DNA from: Alcanivoracaceae bacterium
GTDB lineage: Bacteria > Pseudomonadota > Gammaproteobacteria > Pseudomonadales > Alcanivoracaceae
Assembly: GCA_023146255.1 (NCBI GenBank)
Contig: JAGLCJ010000002.1
Location: forward strand, 8,281 to 72,280
DNA: 64,000 bases
Reading direction: 5' to 3'
Below, in pieces: positions 34,769 through 43,790 of the stretch. Both the position numbers and the translations under genes were made by a program. The notes below the pieces were generated by a model. It was not told the DNA's origin. It saw nothing but the letters and a program-made list of their open reading frames with translations, and searched no databases. The first letter of the stretch is position 1. Each line of letters begins with the position of its first letter.

Positions 34769-37099
34769 ATGAGTGCATCGAGAAAATCTCCGGTAAAGAA
34801 GAAATCCCCGAGCCGAAGGGCATCGGCAGGGACGTCCGTGGCTGCAGGCATCCGCTGGCGGCGGCTGCTCTGGCAGTTGTTGCTGGTGGGACTGGTCATC
34901 AGTTTGCTTGGTCTGGCGTGGCTCGATGCCCGCATCCGCCAGCGCTTTGACAATCATCAGTGGCAGCTGCCAGCCCGTGTTTATGCCCGACCGGTGGAGC
35001 TCTACAGCGGCCGCGAGATGACCGGGCAGAACCTCGATCAACTGTTGTCGCTACTGCGCTACCGGCCCGACAGTGCCGCCCGCGAGCCGGGCAGCTATGC
35101 CCGTTTCGATGGCGGCGTGCTGCTGCATACCCGCGGCTTTCGGGATAGCGATGGCGGCGAACCGGCACAGCTGGTGCGGTTGCGCATTGATGGGCCCCGT
35201 ATTGGCAAATTGACCGACGGTAGTGGCCGGCCGGTGCCGGTAGCCCGTCTCGAGCCGTTGCAGATCGGCAGCATTCACCCCGGTCACAGTGAAGACAGGG
35301 TGCTGGTGAAGCTCGAGGAAGTGCCGCCGCTGCTGGTGCATATGCTGATGGCCACTGAGGATCGTGGCTTTCATGAGCATCATGGTATTTCCATCCGTGG
35401 CCTGATGCGCGCGGTGTTCGCCAATCTGCGAGCCGGCGAGATGGAGCAGGGCGGTAGTACCCTGACCCAGCAGTTGGTGAAAAATTTCTGGCTGACCCGC
35501 GAGCGTACCCTGTCGCGGAAGCTGGTCGAAATTCCGATGGCGCTATTGCTGGAGCTGCACTACAGCAAAGCGCAGATTCTCGAGACCTACCTTAACGAGG
35601 TCTATCTCGGGCAGGACGGTGGTCGCGCCATTCATGGTATGGGACTGGGGGCGCAATTCTATTTTGGCCGTCCGCTGGCAGAGCTGGAGCCGCATCAGTT
35701 CGCCATGCTGATCGGTTTGTTGAAAGGTCCCAGTTACTATGATCCGCGCCGCCATCCCGAGCGCGCCCGGCAACGTCGCGATATCGTGTTGCAGGCAGCG
35801 GCCAGTCAGGGTTTGCTCGATGAGAAAGTGCTCAGTCACTTCCGCAACAAAGCACTGGATGTGGTGCCGAAAGGCGGTTCGGCCCTCTACGCCTTCCCGC
35901 ATTTTATCGATCTGGTGCGGCGCCAGCTGGCGCGCGATTACCCGCCGCATATCCTCGCCTCGGAAGGATTGATCATCCACTCGACGCTGGATGTGCTGGC
36001 ACAGCTGGTGGCGGAGCAGAAGCTCAGTGATTTTCTGACTCCGCACAAGGAGCTGAATGGCGCGGTGATTATTACCGCACCGGATCAGGGCGATGTGCTG
36101 GCGCTGGTGGGTGACAAGTCACCGCGCAGCGCCGGTTTCAATCGGGCGCTGGATGCGCAGCGGCCGATTGGCTCGCTGGCCAAACCTGCGGTGGTGCTGG
36201 CGGCGTTGCAGCAGCCGGCAAAATTTCATCTCGGCAGTGTGGTGACGGATGGTCCGTTTGAAGTGCGCATGGAAGATGGCCAGGTCTGGCAGCCAAAAAA
36301 CTTTGATAATCAGTCACTCGGCGCCATGGCGGTGACCGATGCGCTGGCCCAGTCACGTAATCAGGCGATTGCCCGCCTCGGTCTGGATGCCGGTCTCGGT
36401 GAGGTGATCCGAACCTTCCAGAAGCTTGGTGTACAGAGCCGGATTCCTCCCTATCCGAGTATTTTTCTTGGCAGTTTGAACCTGAGCCCGTTTGAAACGG
36501 CGGTGATGTACCAGACCATCGCCACCGGTGGTCAGCGCACCCCGTTACGCTCGATCACCGATGTACTGGATCGTCACGGTCAGCCGCTGGCCCGCTATCC
36601 GGTGCGTCCGGAGCAGGTGATTGATCCGGAGCCGGCCTATCTGTTGCAGTGGGCGTTGCGTCAGGCCATGACCCAGGGCACCGGTCGTTATGCGGTCGCG
36701 CAGCTGCCGGAAAAACTGGTGGTGGCGGGCAAGACCGGTACCAGTGACGGCCAGCGCGATGCCTGGTTTGCCGGTTTCAGCGGTAGTCATCTGGCGCTGG
36801 TCTGGCTTGGTCGTGACGACAACGGTGATACCGGTTTTACCGGTAGCAGTGGCCCGCTACGCATCTGGACCAGCATCATGGCGGCGCTGCCACAACGGCC
36901 GATGCGACTGGCCCCACCAACTGGTGTCGAGCTGGTATGGTTGGACCCGGATGGCGAGCGACTCAGCGGCAAGGGCTGTGATGGCGCCCGCGAATACCCG
37001 TTGATGACCGCATCGATCCCGCAGCAGACCAGTGCCTGTGGCAAGGTTCAGTCGGTACCCGGAGGCATCAGGAAATGGTTCAAAGGTTTGTTCGACTGA
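34769..37099 (+). CDS. mrcB: Penicillin-binding protein 1B (bifunctional transglycosylase/transpeptidase)
   Basis: 776 residues. Short Lys/Arg-rich cytoplasmic tail, one membrane helix (LLWQLLLVGLVISLLGLAWL), UB2H regulatory domain (about 70-160), GT51 glycosyltransferase (EDRGFHEHHGI, GGSTLTQQLVKNFWL) and transpeptidase with SLAK (active Ser), SRN and KTGTSDG motifs. It polymerises and cross-links peptidoglycan in the periplasm. The start MSASRKSPVKKK matches the family; the open frame 29 codons upstream overlaps the divergent promoter. No strong ribosome site is seen. Its 3' end overlaps lpoP by 25 bases. Confidence 0.96.
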   Translation: MSASRKSPVKKKSPSRRASAGTSVAAGIRWRRLLWQLLLVGLVISLLGLAWLDARIRQRFDNHQWQLPARVYARPVELYSGREMTGQNLDQLLSLLRYRPDSAAREPGSYARFDGGVLLHTRGFRDSDGGEPAQLVRLRIDGPRIGKLTDGSGRPVPVARLEPLQIGSIHPGHSEDRVLVKLEEVPPLLVHMLMATEDRGFHEHHGISIRGLMRAVFANLRAGEMEQGGSTLTQQLVKNFWLTRERTLSRKLVEIPMALLLELHYSKAQILETYLNEVYLGQDGGRAIHGMGLGAQFYFGRPLAELEPHQFAMLIGLLKGPSYYDPRRHPERARQRRDIVLQAAASQGLLDEKVLSHFRNKALDVVPKGGSALYAFPHFIDLVRRQLARDYPPHILASEGLIIHSTLDVLAQLVAEQKLSDFLTPHKELNGAVIITAPDQGDVLALVGDKSPRSAGFNRALDAQRPIGSLAKPAVVLAALQQPAKFHLGSVVTDGPFEVRMEDGQVWQPKNFDNQSLGAMAVTDALAQSRNQAIARLGLDAGLGEVIRTFQKLGVQSRIPPYPSIFLGSLNLSPFETAVMYQTIATGGQRTPLRSITDVLDRHGQPLARYPVRPEQVIDPEPAYLLQWALRQAMTQGTGRYAVAQLPEKLVVAGKTGTSDGQRDAWFAGFSGSHLALVWLGRDDNGDTGFTGSSGPLRIWTSIMAALPQRPMRLAPPTGVELVWLDPDGERLSGKGCDGAREYPLMTASIPQQTSACGKVQSVPGGIRKWFKGLFD

Positions 37100-37524
37100 T
37101 TCTGTTGTCGGCGTCACTGATGCTGGCAGCCTGTGCGAGCCGAATGACAGACCCGCTGGCGCCCATGGGGATGCCACCGGAGGATCCGTTAAAGGGCAGT
37201 GCGGCGGAGACCCTCTGGCAGCAAGCGGTAACGGCGAGGGAGCATAACCAGCTGTCGGCGGCTGGTCGTTATCTTGAGCGGGCCCTGTATATGCAGCCGG
37301 AATCATCCTGGTTATATCGGGAACTGGCTGAGCTGCGCTTGCGCGAGGACGACCCGCAAACTGCCGAGGTGATGGCGCAGCGAGCACTGCGGCTGGCGCC
37401 GAAGCGACCGGCCTACCAGGCAGCCCTGTGGCAATTGATCGCTACGGCGAGAGCGCGTCAGGGCAATGAGCAGGGCGCGGCGCGCGCCCGTCTCGAAGCT
37501 GAAATGCTGATGCGACGCCAGTAA
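37075..37524 (+). CDS. lpoP: TPR lipoprotein, probable PBP1B activator LpoP
   Basis: 149 residues. Lipoprotein signal with lipobox LMLAAC (Cys at residue 20), then tetratricopeptide-like repeats (TAREHNQLSAAGRYLERAL, LRLREDDPQTAEVMAQRAL). In Pseudomonas aeruginosa the outer-membrane lipoprotein LpoP, encoded next to the PBP1B gene, activates PBP1B and carries TPRs; neighbourhood, size and domain agree. The start lies inside mrcB with GGAGG upstream, so the two are co-expressed. Function is inferred from context. Confidence 0.85.
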   Translation: MVQRFVRLILLSASLMLAACASRMTDPLAPMGMPPEDPLKGSAAETLWQQAVTAREHNQLSAAGRYLERALYMQPESSWLYRELAELRLREDDPQTAEVMAQRALRLAPKRPAYQAALWQLIATARARQGNEQGAARARLEAEMLMRRQ

Positions 37525-37618
37525 TACCGGCAGACACTGACCCCGGTCATTCTATTCTGCTGCCAAGACGCTATTCTCAGGGCATGATAGGTGCTGTTGA
37601 CCATGTCCGGGGTAGTTG

Positions 37619-39763
37619 ATGTCTGGCAAGCCTGATAACCGCCTGATGCAGGCGATCTACGCGATCCCGCGCAGCGCTTTCATTGCCTCGTCCGATCTTG
37701 GCGACATGATGTCCGGTCACAGTATCCCGTCGCGGGCCACGATCAAGTCGATTCTGTCGCGTATACCGGTGCTGCGAGAGACTGACCGCGTGCTACTGAT
37801 TGGCGCAGGCTCCGGCTATCTGGCGATGATCCTGTCGCGGCTGGTGGCAAGCCTGCTGGTGATCGAGCGCGATAGCAGCATTGCCGATATCGCCAGAAAA
37901 AATATTGCTGCATTCAAGCCGGCCAACCTGACCTTGCGGGTCGGCGAGGGTGCTGATGGTGCGTCGGACCGAGCGCCCTACGACCGGATTATTGCGCTTT
38001 GCAGCATTGATGACATTGATCAGTTGATGAAGCAGCTTGTTGAGGGCGGCGTTCTGATTCGTCTGCAGCATAGTGATGGCCGCTGGGCCATTCTCGAGTC
38101 CTGTGGGTACGACCAGACTGGCAAGTTGCATCGTCAGGATCTCGGTCCGGTAGACTTCAGTGGTGATATCAGTGAAGCGCTGATTGACATGGGGCTGGTT
38201 GATGATCGACTGCTTCAAACTGCGAAAGAGGAAGCTGGCCGCCTCGATCTGCCGTTGATGACCGTGGTTCAGCGTCATCTCGGTGGCGACGAAGTTTCGG
38301 TTTATCGGGCACTGGCCAAACGCATTGGTGTCCGCTTTGAAGAAGCAGAAAAGCTGTTCCCGGAAATTGATCGGAGTTTATTCCGACACTTCTCTCGCAC
38401 CTTTCTTGATCACTATCGACTTATCCCGATTGTGAAGAGGGATGGCAAAATACTGATTGCTTCAGATAACCCTGATGCCCAGACCGATGCGCTTGAGGCC
38501 ATGTACCCCGGTACCGCAGTGGTCAGAATTCTGGTTACGCCGACGGATTACCGACGGCTCTGGTCGACTATCAACATTATCGAGAAGGGCGCCAGACCGC
38601 TGGAGAAGGCGCCTGCGGCAGCACCGCCAGCGGCGGCCGGGGCTGAGCATGATGATTTTGCCGAGGATCTTGATAATCACATAAGTCCCTATCTTGTGGC
38701 GGTCTATGAGGCAATTCTGCTTGATGCCGTCAGTGAAAAGGCCAGTGATATACACATCGAGCGCTACCAGCAGCGTGTTCGCGTCAGGCTCAGGGTAGAT
38801 GGCGAGCTGTTTGATCTTGAACACTATCAGTTGACCCCGGTCGAGATGGCCGGTGTTGTCAATGTGATCAAGACCCGTGCTGAACTGAATATCGCCGAGC
38901 GCCGATTGCCCCAGGGAGGGCGTTCGCGTTTGAAGGTGGGTCAAACCACTTATGATCTTCGCATCCAGACCCAACCGTCCCTGCATGGCGAGCATGTGGT
39001 CATTCGTCTGCTGCCGCAAAGCGGGCGTGCCATGAACCTCCATGAGCTCGGGCTGGCGCCGCGAGTGGCGCAGCAGTACCGACGGCTTCTGGATAACCCG
39101 GCCGGGCTTGTACTGATTGTCGGGCCAACCGGCTCCGGCAAGTCGACCACGCTTTCCGCAGGCCTGCAGGAATTGGCGGACGACGGCCGGCGCAAGGTCA
39201 TCACCGTTGAAGATCCGATTGAGTATGCCATCGATAATATTCAGCAGACCCGGGTGCGAACCAAGATCGGCTTTGGCTTTGCCGATGCCATGCGCTCCTT
39301 TGTCCGGCAGGATCCGGATGTGATTCTGGTCGGGGAAATTCGTGACACCGAAACAGCGCTGGAGGCGGTGCGGGCATCGCAAACCGGTCATCTGGTGTTA
39401 TCGACCCTGCACTGCAATGACGCGGTGGATGCTGTTCAACGCTTGTATGACCTTGGATTGCATCGAAACTCCATTGCCAGTGAGTTGCTTGCAGTGATTG
39501 CTCAGCGTCTGGCGAAAAGAATCTGTCCGCACTGCCGAGAGCAAGTGCAGCCTGATGAGAAAATCTTGCATGAGTTGTTTCCTGAGGAAGTTCCCGCCAA
39601 CTTTCGATGTTATGCCGGCAAGGGCTGCAACCAGTGCAGCCAGCGCGGTACCCGAGGTCGCGTGGCAGTGGTCGAGTTTATGCAGGTCAATGCGGATTTT
39701 CGCGACATCATCAGCCGCCGCTTGGTGAGCTGCGCTGGCGGGCACTGGATGCCGGCTTGGTAA
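37619..39763 (+). CDS. GspE/PilB-type secretion ATPase with N-terminal methyltransferase-like domain; 3' end frameshifted
   Basis: 714 residues as read. Residues about 1-170 resemble protein-L-isoaspartate methyltransferase (VLLIGAGSGYLAMILSRLV, LLVIERDSS, APYDRIIALCSI). Then an MshEN/GspE N-domain (about 190-320) and the ATPase: Walker A GPTGSGKSTT (about 500), Asp box EDPIEY, Walker B VILVGEIRDTETA, His box LSTLHCNDA, and zinc motif CPHC...CNQC. ATG at 37619 has GGGG upstream; TTG at 37616 is less likely. After ISRR the frame enters an unrelated tail and stops at 39763, while the family C-terminus continues in another frame to 39885. It could drive type II secretion or type IV pili; no pilin or GspF lies nearby. 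Confidence 0.88.
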   Translation: MSGKPDNRLMQAIYAIPRSAFIASSDLGDMMSGHSIPSRATIKSILSRIPVLRETDRVLLIGAGSGYLAMILSRLVASLLVIERDSSIADIARKNIAAFKPANLTLRVGEGADGASDRAPYDRIIALCSIDDIDQLMKQLVEGGVLIRLQHSDGRWAILESCGYDQTGKLHRQDLGPVDFSGDISEALIDMGLVDDRLLQTAKEEAGRLDLPLMTVVQRHLGGDEVSVYRALAKRIGVRFEEAEKLFPEIDRSLFRHFSRTFLDHYRLIPIVKRDGKILIASDNPDAQTDALEAMYPGTAVVRILVTPTDYRRLWSTINIIEKGARPLEKAPAAAPPAAAGAEHDDFAEDLDNHISPYLVAVYEAILLDAVSEKASDIHIERYQQRVRVRLRVDGELFDLEHYQLTPVEMAGVVNVIKTRAELNIAERRLPQGGRSRLKVGQTTYDLRIQTQPSLHGEHVVIRLLPQSGRAMNLHELGLAPRVAQQYRRLLDNPAGLVLIVGPTGSGKSTTLSAGLQELADDGRRKVITVEDPIEYAIDNIQQTRVRTKIGFGFADAMRSFVRQDPDVILVGEIRDTETALEAVRASQTGHLVLSTLHCNDAVDAVQRLYDLGLHRNSIASELLAVIAQRLAKRICPHCREQVQPDEKILHELFPEEVPANFRCYAGKGCNQCSQRGTRGRVAVVEFMQVNADFRDIISRRLVSCAGGHWMPAW

Positions 39764-39885
39764 CGATGCGTGATAGCGCCATCGATCTGGTAGTGCAGGG
39801 CGTGATTCCGATGTCAGAGCTGCCGCGCCTGCTACCGGCAGAGCGGATGGCGCCGGAAGTGCGTGGCGGCGTGAGGGAGAGCTGA
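39718..39885 (+). pseudogene. Out-of-frame C-terminal end of the GspE-like gene
   Basis: The frame LGELRWRALDAGLVTMRDSA ... PMSELPRLLPAER (to a TGA at 39883-39885) is the expected GspE C-terminal region, but it is one frame away from the upstream ATPase. A single missing base near 39715-39722 restores one continuous protein. The restored stop overlaps the next gene's ATG (TGATG), which argues that this was the original end. Cause: recent mutation, sequencing error, or less likely recoding; no slippery heptamer is seen. Confidence 0.8.
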
Positions 39886-40973
39886 TGAAACCAGCGGAGC
39901 GGGTACAGCGTATCCCGGCAGAAGTGCGTTTCGCCGAGGAGCTTGAGCGTTTGCGGCAGCGGGATAAATTTCCGGTGCCACCGGGCTGGCGGATGTCGCC
40001 GATTGCGGTTGAAAAGTTCATTAGTGGCGACGATGGCATCAAGGTGGCGCGCAAGTTTGTTGCCGAGTCGGGTGTGGTCAGACGTATCGTTATTTCCCTG
40101 TGCACCAACCGCGGCTGCTTTATGGTTGGCGAACCGGGTACCGCAAAGTCCTGGGTGTCCGAACTGCTGGCGGCGGCGGTGTCCGGCGATTCCACTCTGG
40201 TGATTCAGGGAAGCGCAGTGACCTCGGTCAGCCAGCTGCTGTATGACTGGGATCATGCCCGTGTGTCGCGCACCGGTATGCGCAAGGAAGCGCTGATTCC
40301 CGGGCCGCTTTATCGCGGCATGCGCGACGGCAAGCTGGTGCGGTTCGAGGAGCTGAGCCGCTGTCCGCAAAGTCTTCAGGACGCAATCCTGTCAGTGCTG
40401 TCAGAACGGATCATCAGCATTCCCGAACTCGGTGATGAGGACGGCATTCTCTATGCCGCCGCCGGCTTCAATATTGTTGCCACCAGCAACAGTGTCGACG
40501 AAGGTGTTAACAAGATGAGTGTGGCGCTGCGTCGCCGCCTTAACTTCGAAACCATCCGGCCGATCCGCCACCTGCAGGACGAGATTGACGTGGTGATGAA
40601 AGAGCTGGCGATGCTGAACCGGAATTCGGGCATTGATATCACTCCGGCCGCGGAGGTGATCGAGGTGCTGGTGACCATGTTTCACGAACTGCGTAGTGGT
40701 CAGTCGCTGGATGGTCGTAGCACCCACCGGCTGGCCGGTGCGGCGCTTTCCACCGCCGAGGCCATCAACGTTGCCCATGCGCTGAGCGTCTACGCGTTCT
40801 ACTACAACGACGGCGTGATGAAGATCGATGATCTGGTCCACTTCATTATTGGCGCCGCATTGAAAGACAAGCCGGACGACCGACGCAGGCTGAAGTTCTA
40901 CTTTGAAACCGAGATCAGTCAGAAGCAGGGCAAGGCCTGGCAGGTGGTCTATGCCCAGCGCGACCTGTTGTGA
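39885..40973 (+). CDS. MoxR-type AAA+ ATPase (vWA-associated family)
   Basis: 362 residues. Walker A VGEPGTAKSW (about residue 83), Walker B with FEE (LVRFEELSRCPQSLQDAIL), sensor I IVATSNSVDEGVNKM and an arginine-finger region ALRRRLNFE. This subfamily (GPLYRGMRDGKLVRFEE) is usually encoded beside a von Willebrand A protein and a DUF5682 protein in ternary systems; neither is here. Translation is coupled to the GspE-like gene (TGATG). Usual role: ATP-driven remodelling of partner proteins. The next gene on this strand is an unrelated amidase. Confidence 0.88.
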   Translation: MKPAERVQRIPAEVRFAEELERLRQRDKFPVPPGWRMSPIAVEKFISGDDGIKVARKFVAESGVVRRIVISLCTNRGCFMVGEPGTAKSWVSELLAAAVSGDSTLVIQGSAVTSVSQLLYDWDHARVSRTGMRKEALIPGPLYRGMRDGKLVRFEELSRCPQSLQDAILSVLSERIISIPELGDEDGILYAAAGFNIVATSNSVDEGVNKMSVALRRRLNFETIRPIRHLQDEIDVVMKELAMLNRNSGIDITPAAEVIEVLVTMFHELRSGQSLDGRSTHRLAGAALSTAEAINVAHALSVYAFYYNDGVMKIDDLVHFIIGAALKDKPDDRRRLKFYFETEISQKQGKAWQVVYAQRDLL

Positions 40974-41075
40974 CGGGCCAAAACGCGGGCTCCGGCTTCC
41001 CTGTCGGCCGCTGCTGTGGTTCCATTCTTGCACTATCGTACAAATATGGTGCCATGCACCTCACAGGAGTCCGTA

Positions 41076-42485
41076 ATGTCCCAGAACCGCATTCATGCTT
41101 TTGGTGATGATCTGCTTGCTGACCACGACGCTGTAGCACTGGCCGAGCTGGTCCGCCGTGGCGAAGTCAGTCCGCGGGAGCTGGCGGATGCCGCGATCGC
41201 CAGAGTCGAGAAGGTCAACGCGGTCCTGAATGCGGTGCAGGTGGCGGATTATGAGCAAGCCAGAGAGCGTGCGGCCGGGAATGCCACCGGCGTGTTCGCT
41301 GGCGTCCCCACCTTTATCAAGGACAACACCGACATCGCCGGCCTGCCAACCCGGCATGGCTCGCGCGCGGTGCCGGCGACGCCGGCACTGAAGCATGGCG
41401 CGTTTGCCAAACAGTATCTGGCTCAGGGCTTCACTCTGCTTGGCAAAACCACGCTGCCGGAATTCGGCTTTAACGGCACCACCGAATACGAGGGCGCCGC
41501 GCCGACGCGCAATCCCTGGCACACAGATCATTCCTGTGGTGGCAGCTCCGGCGGTTCGGCAGCATTGGTGGCGGCGGGAGCGGTGCCGATCGCTCATGCC
41601 AATGATGGCGGCGGCTCGATCCGGATTCCGGCGGCCTGCTGTGGCCTGATCGGGTTGAAGTCCACCCGCGGCCGCTTTGTCACCAACGAGATGTCGAAGA
41701 CTCTGCCGGTGAATGTGGTTTGCGATGGCGTTGTCACCCGCTCGGTGCGTGATACCGCACACTTCTTTGCCGGTGCTGAACAGTACTGGCAAAACCGCAA
41801 ACTGCCGCAGGTCGGTCTGGTAGAGGGGCCTGGCAAGAAGCGCCTGAAAATCGGCCTGATTATGGATTCTCTTACCGGCCAGACCTGCCCGGAGACCCGC
41901 GCCACGGTGGAGCAGACGGTGGCCTTGCTGGAGAGTCTTGGTCATCTTGTCGAGCCGATGCCGTTGCCGGTGAAACCTTCGTTCGTCGATGATTTTTCCG
42001 ATTACTGGGGCTTCCTTGCCTTTATGGCCAGCCGCTTCGGTCAGCACAGTTTTGGCAAGGGCTTTGATGCCGAGCAGCTTGATGGTTTGAGCAAGGGGCT
42101 GGCAGAGCGTTTCCGCAAGCGTGGCTGGCGCTTGCCGGTGGTGCTGATGCGTCTGCAGCGCACCTGGCAGCAATATGAGAAGGTCATGCGCAACTATGAT
42201 GCGGTGCTGTCGCCGGTGCTGGCCCATGTCACCCCCGAGATTGGTTATATCAGCCCGGAAGTACCGTTCGATGAGCTGTTCGAGCGGATGATGAATTACG
42301 TCAGCTTTACGCCGATGAACAACGCCAGCGGCAGCCCGGCTATTTCCCTGCCCGTGGGTCAGTCGGAAAAAGGTCTGCCGATCGCCGTGCAGTTCTCGTC
42401 AGCACACGGCGCGGAGCGTACATTGCTGGAGCTGGCCTTCGAAATCGAACAGGCCAGACCGTGGCGGCGGATAACGATGGCGTGA
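41076..42485 (+). CDS. Amidase (amidase signature family)
   Basis: 469 residues. The amidase signature is complete: Lys in PTFIKDN (about residue 80), cis-Ser and nucleophile Ser in CGGSSGGSAALVAAGAVP, and DGGGSIRIPAACCGLIGLK. It resembles NylA-like/6-aminohexanoate-cyclic-dimer hydrolases and broad aliphatic amidases; the substrate is not clear. AGGAGT lies 5 bases before ATG 41076; the longer frame (41016) is not supported. It lies 45 bases before the transporter gene and may be cotranscribed with it. Confidence 0.92.
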   Translation: MSQNRIHAFGDDLLADHDAVALAELVRRGEVSPRELADAAIARVEKVNAVLNAVQVADYEQARERAAGNATGVFAGVPTFIKDNTDIAGLPTRHGSRAVPATPALKHGAFAKQYLAQGFTLLGKTTLPEFGFNGTTEYEGAAPTRNPWHTDHSCGGSSGGSAALVAAGAVPIAHANDGGGSIRIPAACCGLIGLKSTRGRFVTNEMSKTLPVNVVCDGVVTRSVRDTAHFFAGAEQYWQNRKLPQVGLVEGPGKKRLKIGLIMDSLTGQTCPETRATVEQTVALLESLGHLVEPMPLPVKPSFVDDFSDYWGFLAFMASRFGQHSFGKGFDAEQLDGLSKGLAERFRKRGWRLPVVLMRLQRTWQQYEKVMRNYDAVLSPVLAHVTPEIGYISPEVPFDELFERMMNYVSFTPMNNASGSPAISLPVGQSEKGLPIAVQFSSAHGAERTLLELAFEIEQARPWRRITMA

Positions 42486-42530
42486 CGCGCCACTCAGGCT
42501 GAATCGATAATAAAAAAGCGGGAGACGTGC

Positions 42531-43412
42531 ATGCAGGGTGGATTGGTCGATATCGGACTACCGGCGGCACTGTTCCTGATCATGATCGGCATGGGGCTGA
42601 CCCTGACTCCGAAGGATTTTCGCGAGGTTCTGATTGCGCCGAAGGCAACCCTGTTTGGCCTGGTCGCGCAGGTGCTGATCGTGCCGCTGGCGGCATTTGC
42701 ACTGGCCTGGGTGATGCAGCTCGACCCGCTGCTGGCAGTGGGGCTGGTGATTATCGCCGCCTGCCCCGGGGGTACGACTTCGAATATCTTTACCTATCTT
42801 GGTGGCGGTGACGTGGCCTTGTCGGTGGTACTTACGGTGCTGGCCAGTCTGGTTGCTATTGTCACCTTGCCGCTGTTTGCCGGGCTGGCACTGGATGCGT
42901 TTCAGGATGCCAGTGTTGCTATTCAGTTGCCGGTGGGGCGAACCATCATCTCCCTGATCGTGATTGTTATCGTGCCGTTGCTGATTGGCATGTCGCTGCG
43001 CAAATGGACCCCGGTTTTTGCCGCCAGAGCCGAGCGTTTTGTCGGTGCTTTCGGCATGACCGTGTTGGTGCTGGTGATCGTCGCGATCCTGCTATCGCTC
43101 GGCGATCGTGTCGTGACGCTGGCGCGTGATGGCACCTACATCGCTGTGGCATTGAATATTATCGGCATCGCGATTGGTCTTGGCGGAGGTCGTCTGCTCG
43201 GTCTGGATCTGAAGCAGTCGTTTACCATCGCCATTGAGCTGGGTCTGAAAAATGCCACCCTCGGCCTGATGATTACCCTGACTCTGCTGCATTCGAACGA
43301 GATGTCGGTGCCGAGCGCGGTTTACGGAGTGGTCATGTTTGTACTGGGTGGACTGCTGGTTATGTTCAGCCGGCAGATGGGCCTGGTACGGCCACCTCTT
43401 GGCGGCAAGTGA
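42531..43412 (+). CDS. Bile acid:sodium symporter family transporter (BASS)
   Basis: 293 residues, about 9-10 hydrophobic helices. Family hallmarks: GMGLTLTPKDFREVL near the N-terminus, CPGGTTSNIFTYLGGGDVALSV (the discontinuous sodium site) and IELGLKNATLGL in the C-half. Members move sulfonates, keto acids or organic anions with sodium. GCGGGAGA precedes the ATG. It may handle a substrate or product of the upstream amidase (inference). Confidence 0.92.
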   Translation: MQGGLVDIGLPAALFLIMIGMGLTLTPKDFREVLIAPKATLFGLVAQVLIVPLAAFALAWVMQLDPLLAVGLVIIAACPGGTTSNIFTYLGGGDVALSVVLTVLASLVAIVTLPLFAGLALDAFQDASVAIQLPVGRTIISLIVIVIVPLLIGMSLRKWTPVFAARAERFVGAFGMTVLVLVIVAILLSLGDRVVTLARDGTYIAVALNIIGIAIGLGGGRLLGLDLKQSFTIAIELGLKNATLGLMITLTLLHSNEMSVPSAVYGVVMFVLGGLLVMFSRQMGLVRPPLGGK

Positions 43413-43529
43413 CTGCAAATAAATATCATGGTTTCAGAACGTTAGTACCCAATGAAATCATTTTGACAGCATTGTTCGCATGAACGGAATGATCGTACTC
43501 TGAGCAGCCTTTCACGCCGAGACCAGCTG

Positions 43530-43790
43530 ATGCGTTGCCCACACATGGAACAGTGCCAAAGCCCGAAGGAGCAGGGTACCGGGCCGGTCTACCAACGTCG
43601 TTTCTGCCTTCAGGATTGCACTGGCTGCGCCCGCTTCCGGCTTGCTGGTATCTGGGCCGTGGAAGACATTCCGCGCTGGCTCCGCCCTACCATGATTGCG
43701 CATGCAGACTGGTTGCTGGAGCAGTGGCAGCAAGGGGCCCGGCAGATTCCCGCCAGCATGCCGCAGATGATTCCATTGACCCAGAGTTAG
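43530..43790 (+). CDS. Small Cys-rich protein
   Basis: 86 residues with CPHMEQC (Cys3, Cys9), FCLQDCTGCARFRLA (Cys26, 30, 33) and then WLRPTMIAHADWLLE. The pattern of an N-terminal CP, then C-x3-C-x2-CAR(F/Y), occurs in small uncharacterised bacterial proteins and may bind zinc or an iron-sulfur cluster (inference). A TTGACA (43463-43468) is a possible -35 element. No strong ribosome site. The end overlaps the convergent egtD stop by 4 bases. Confidence 0.65.
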   Translation: MRCPHMEQCQSPKEQGTGPVYQRRFCLQDCTGCARFRLAGIWAVEDIPRWLRPTMIAHADWLLEQWQQGARQIPASMPQMIPLTQS

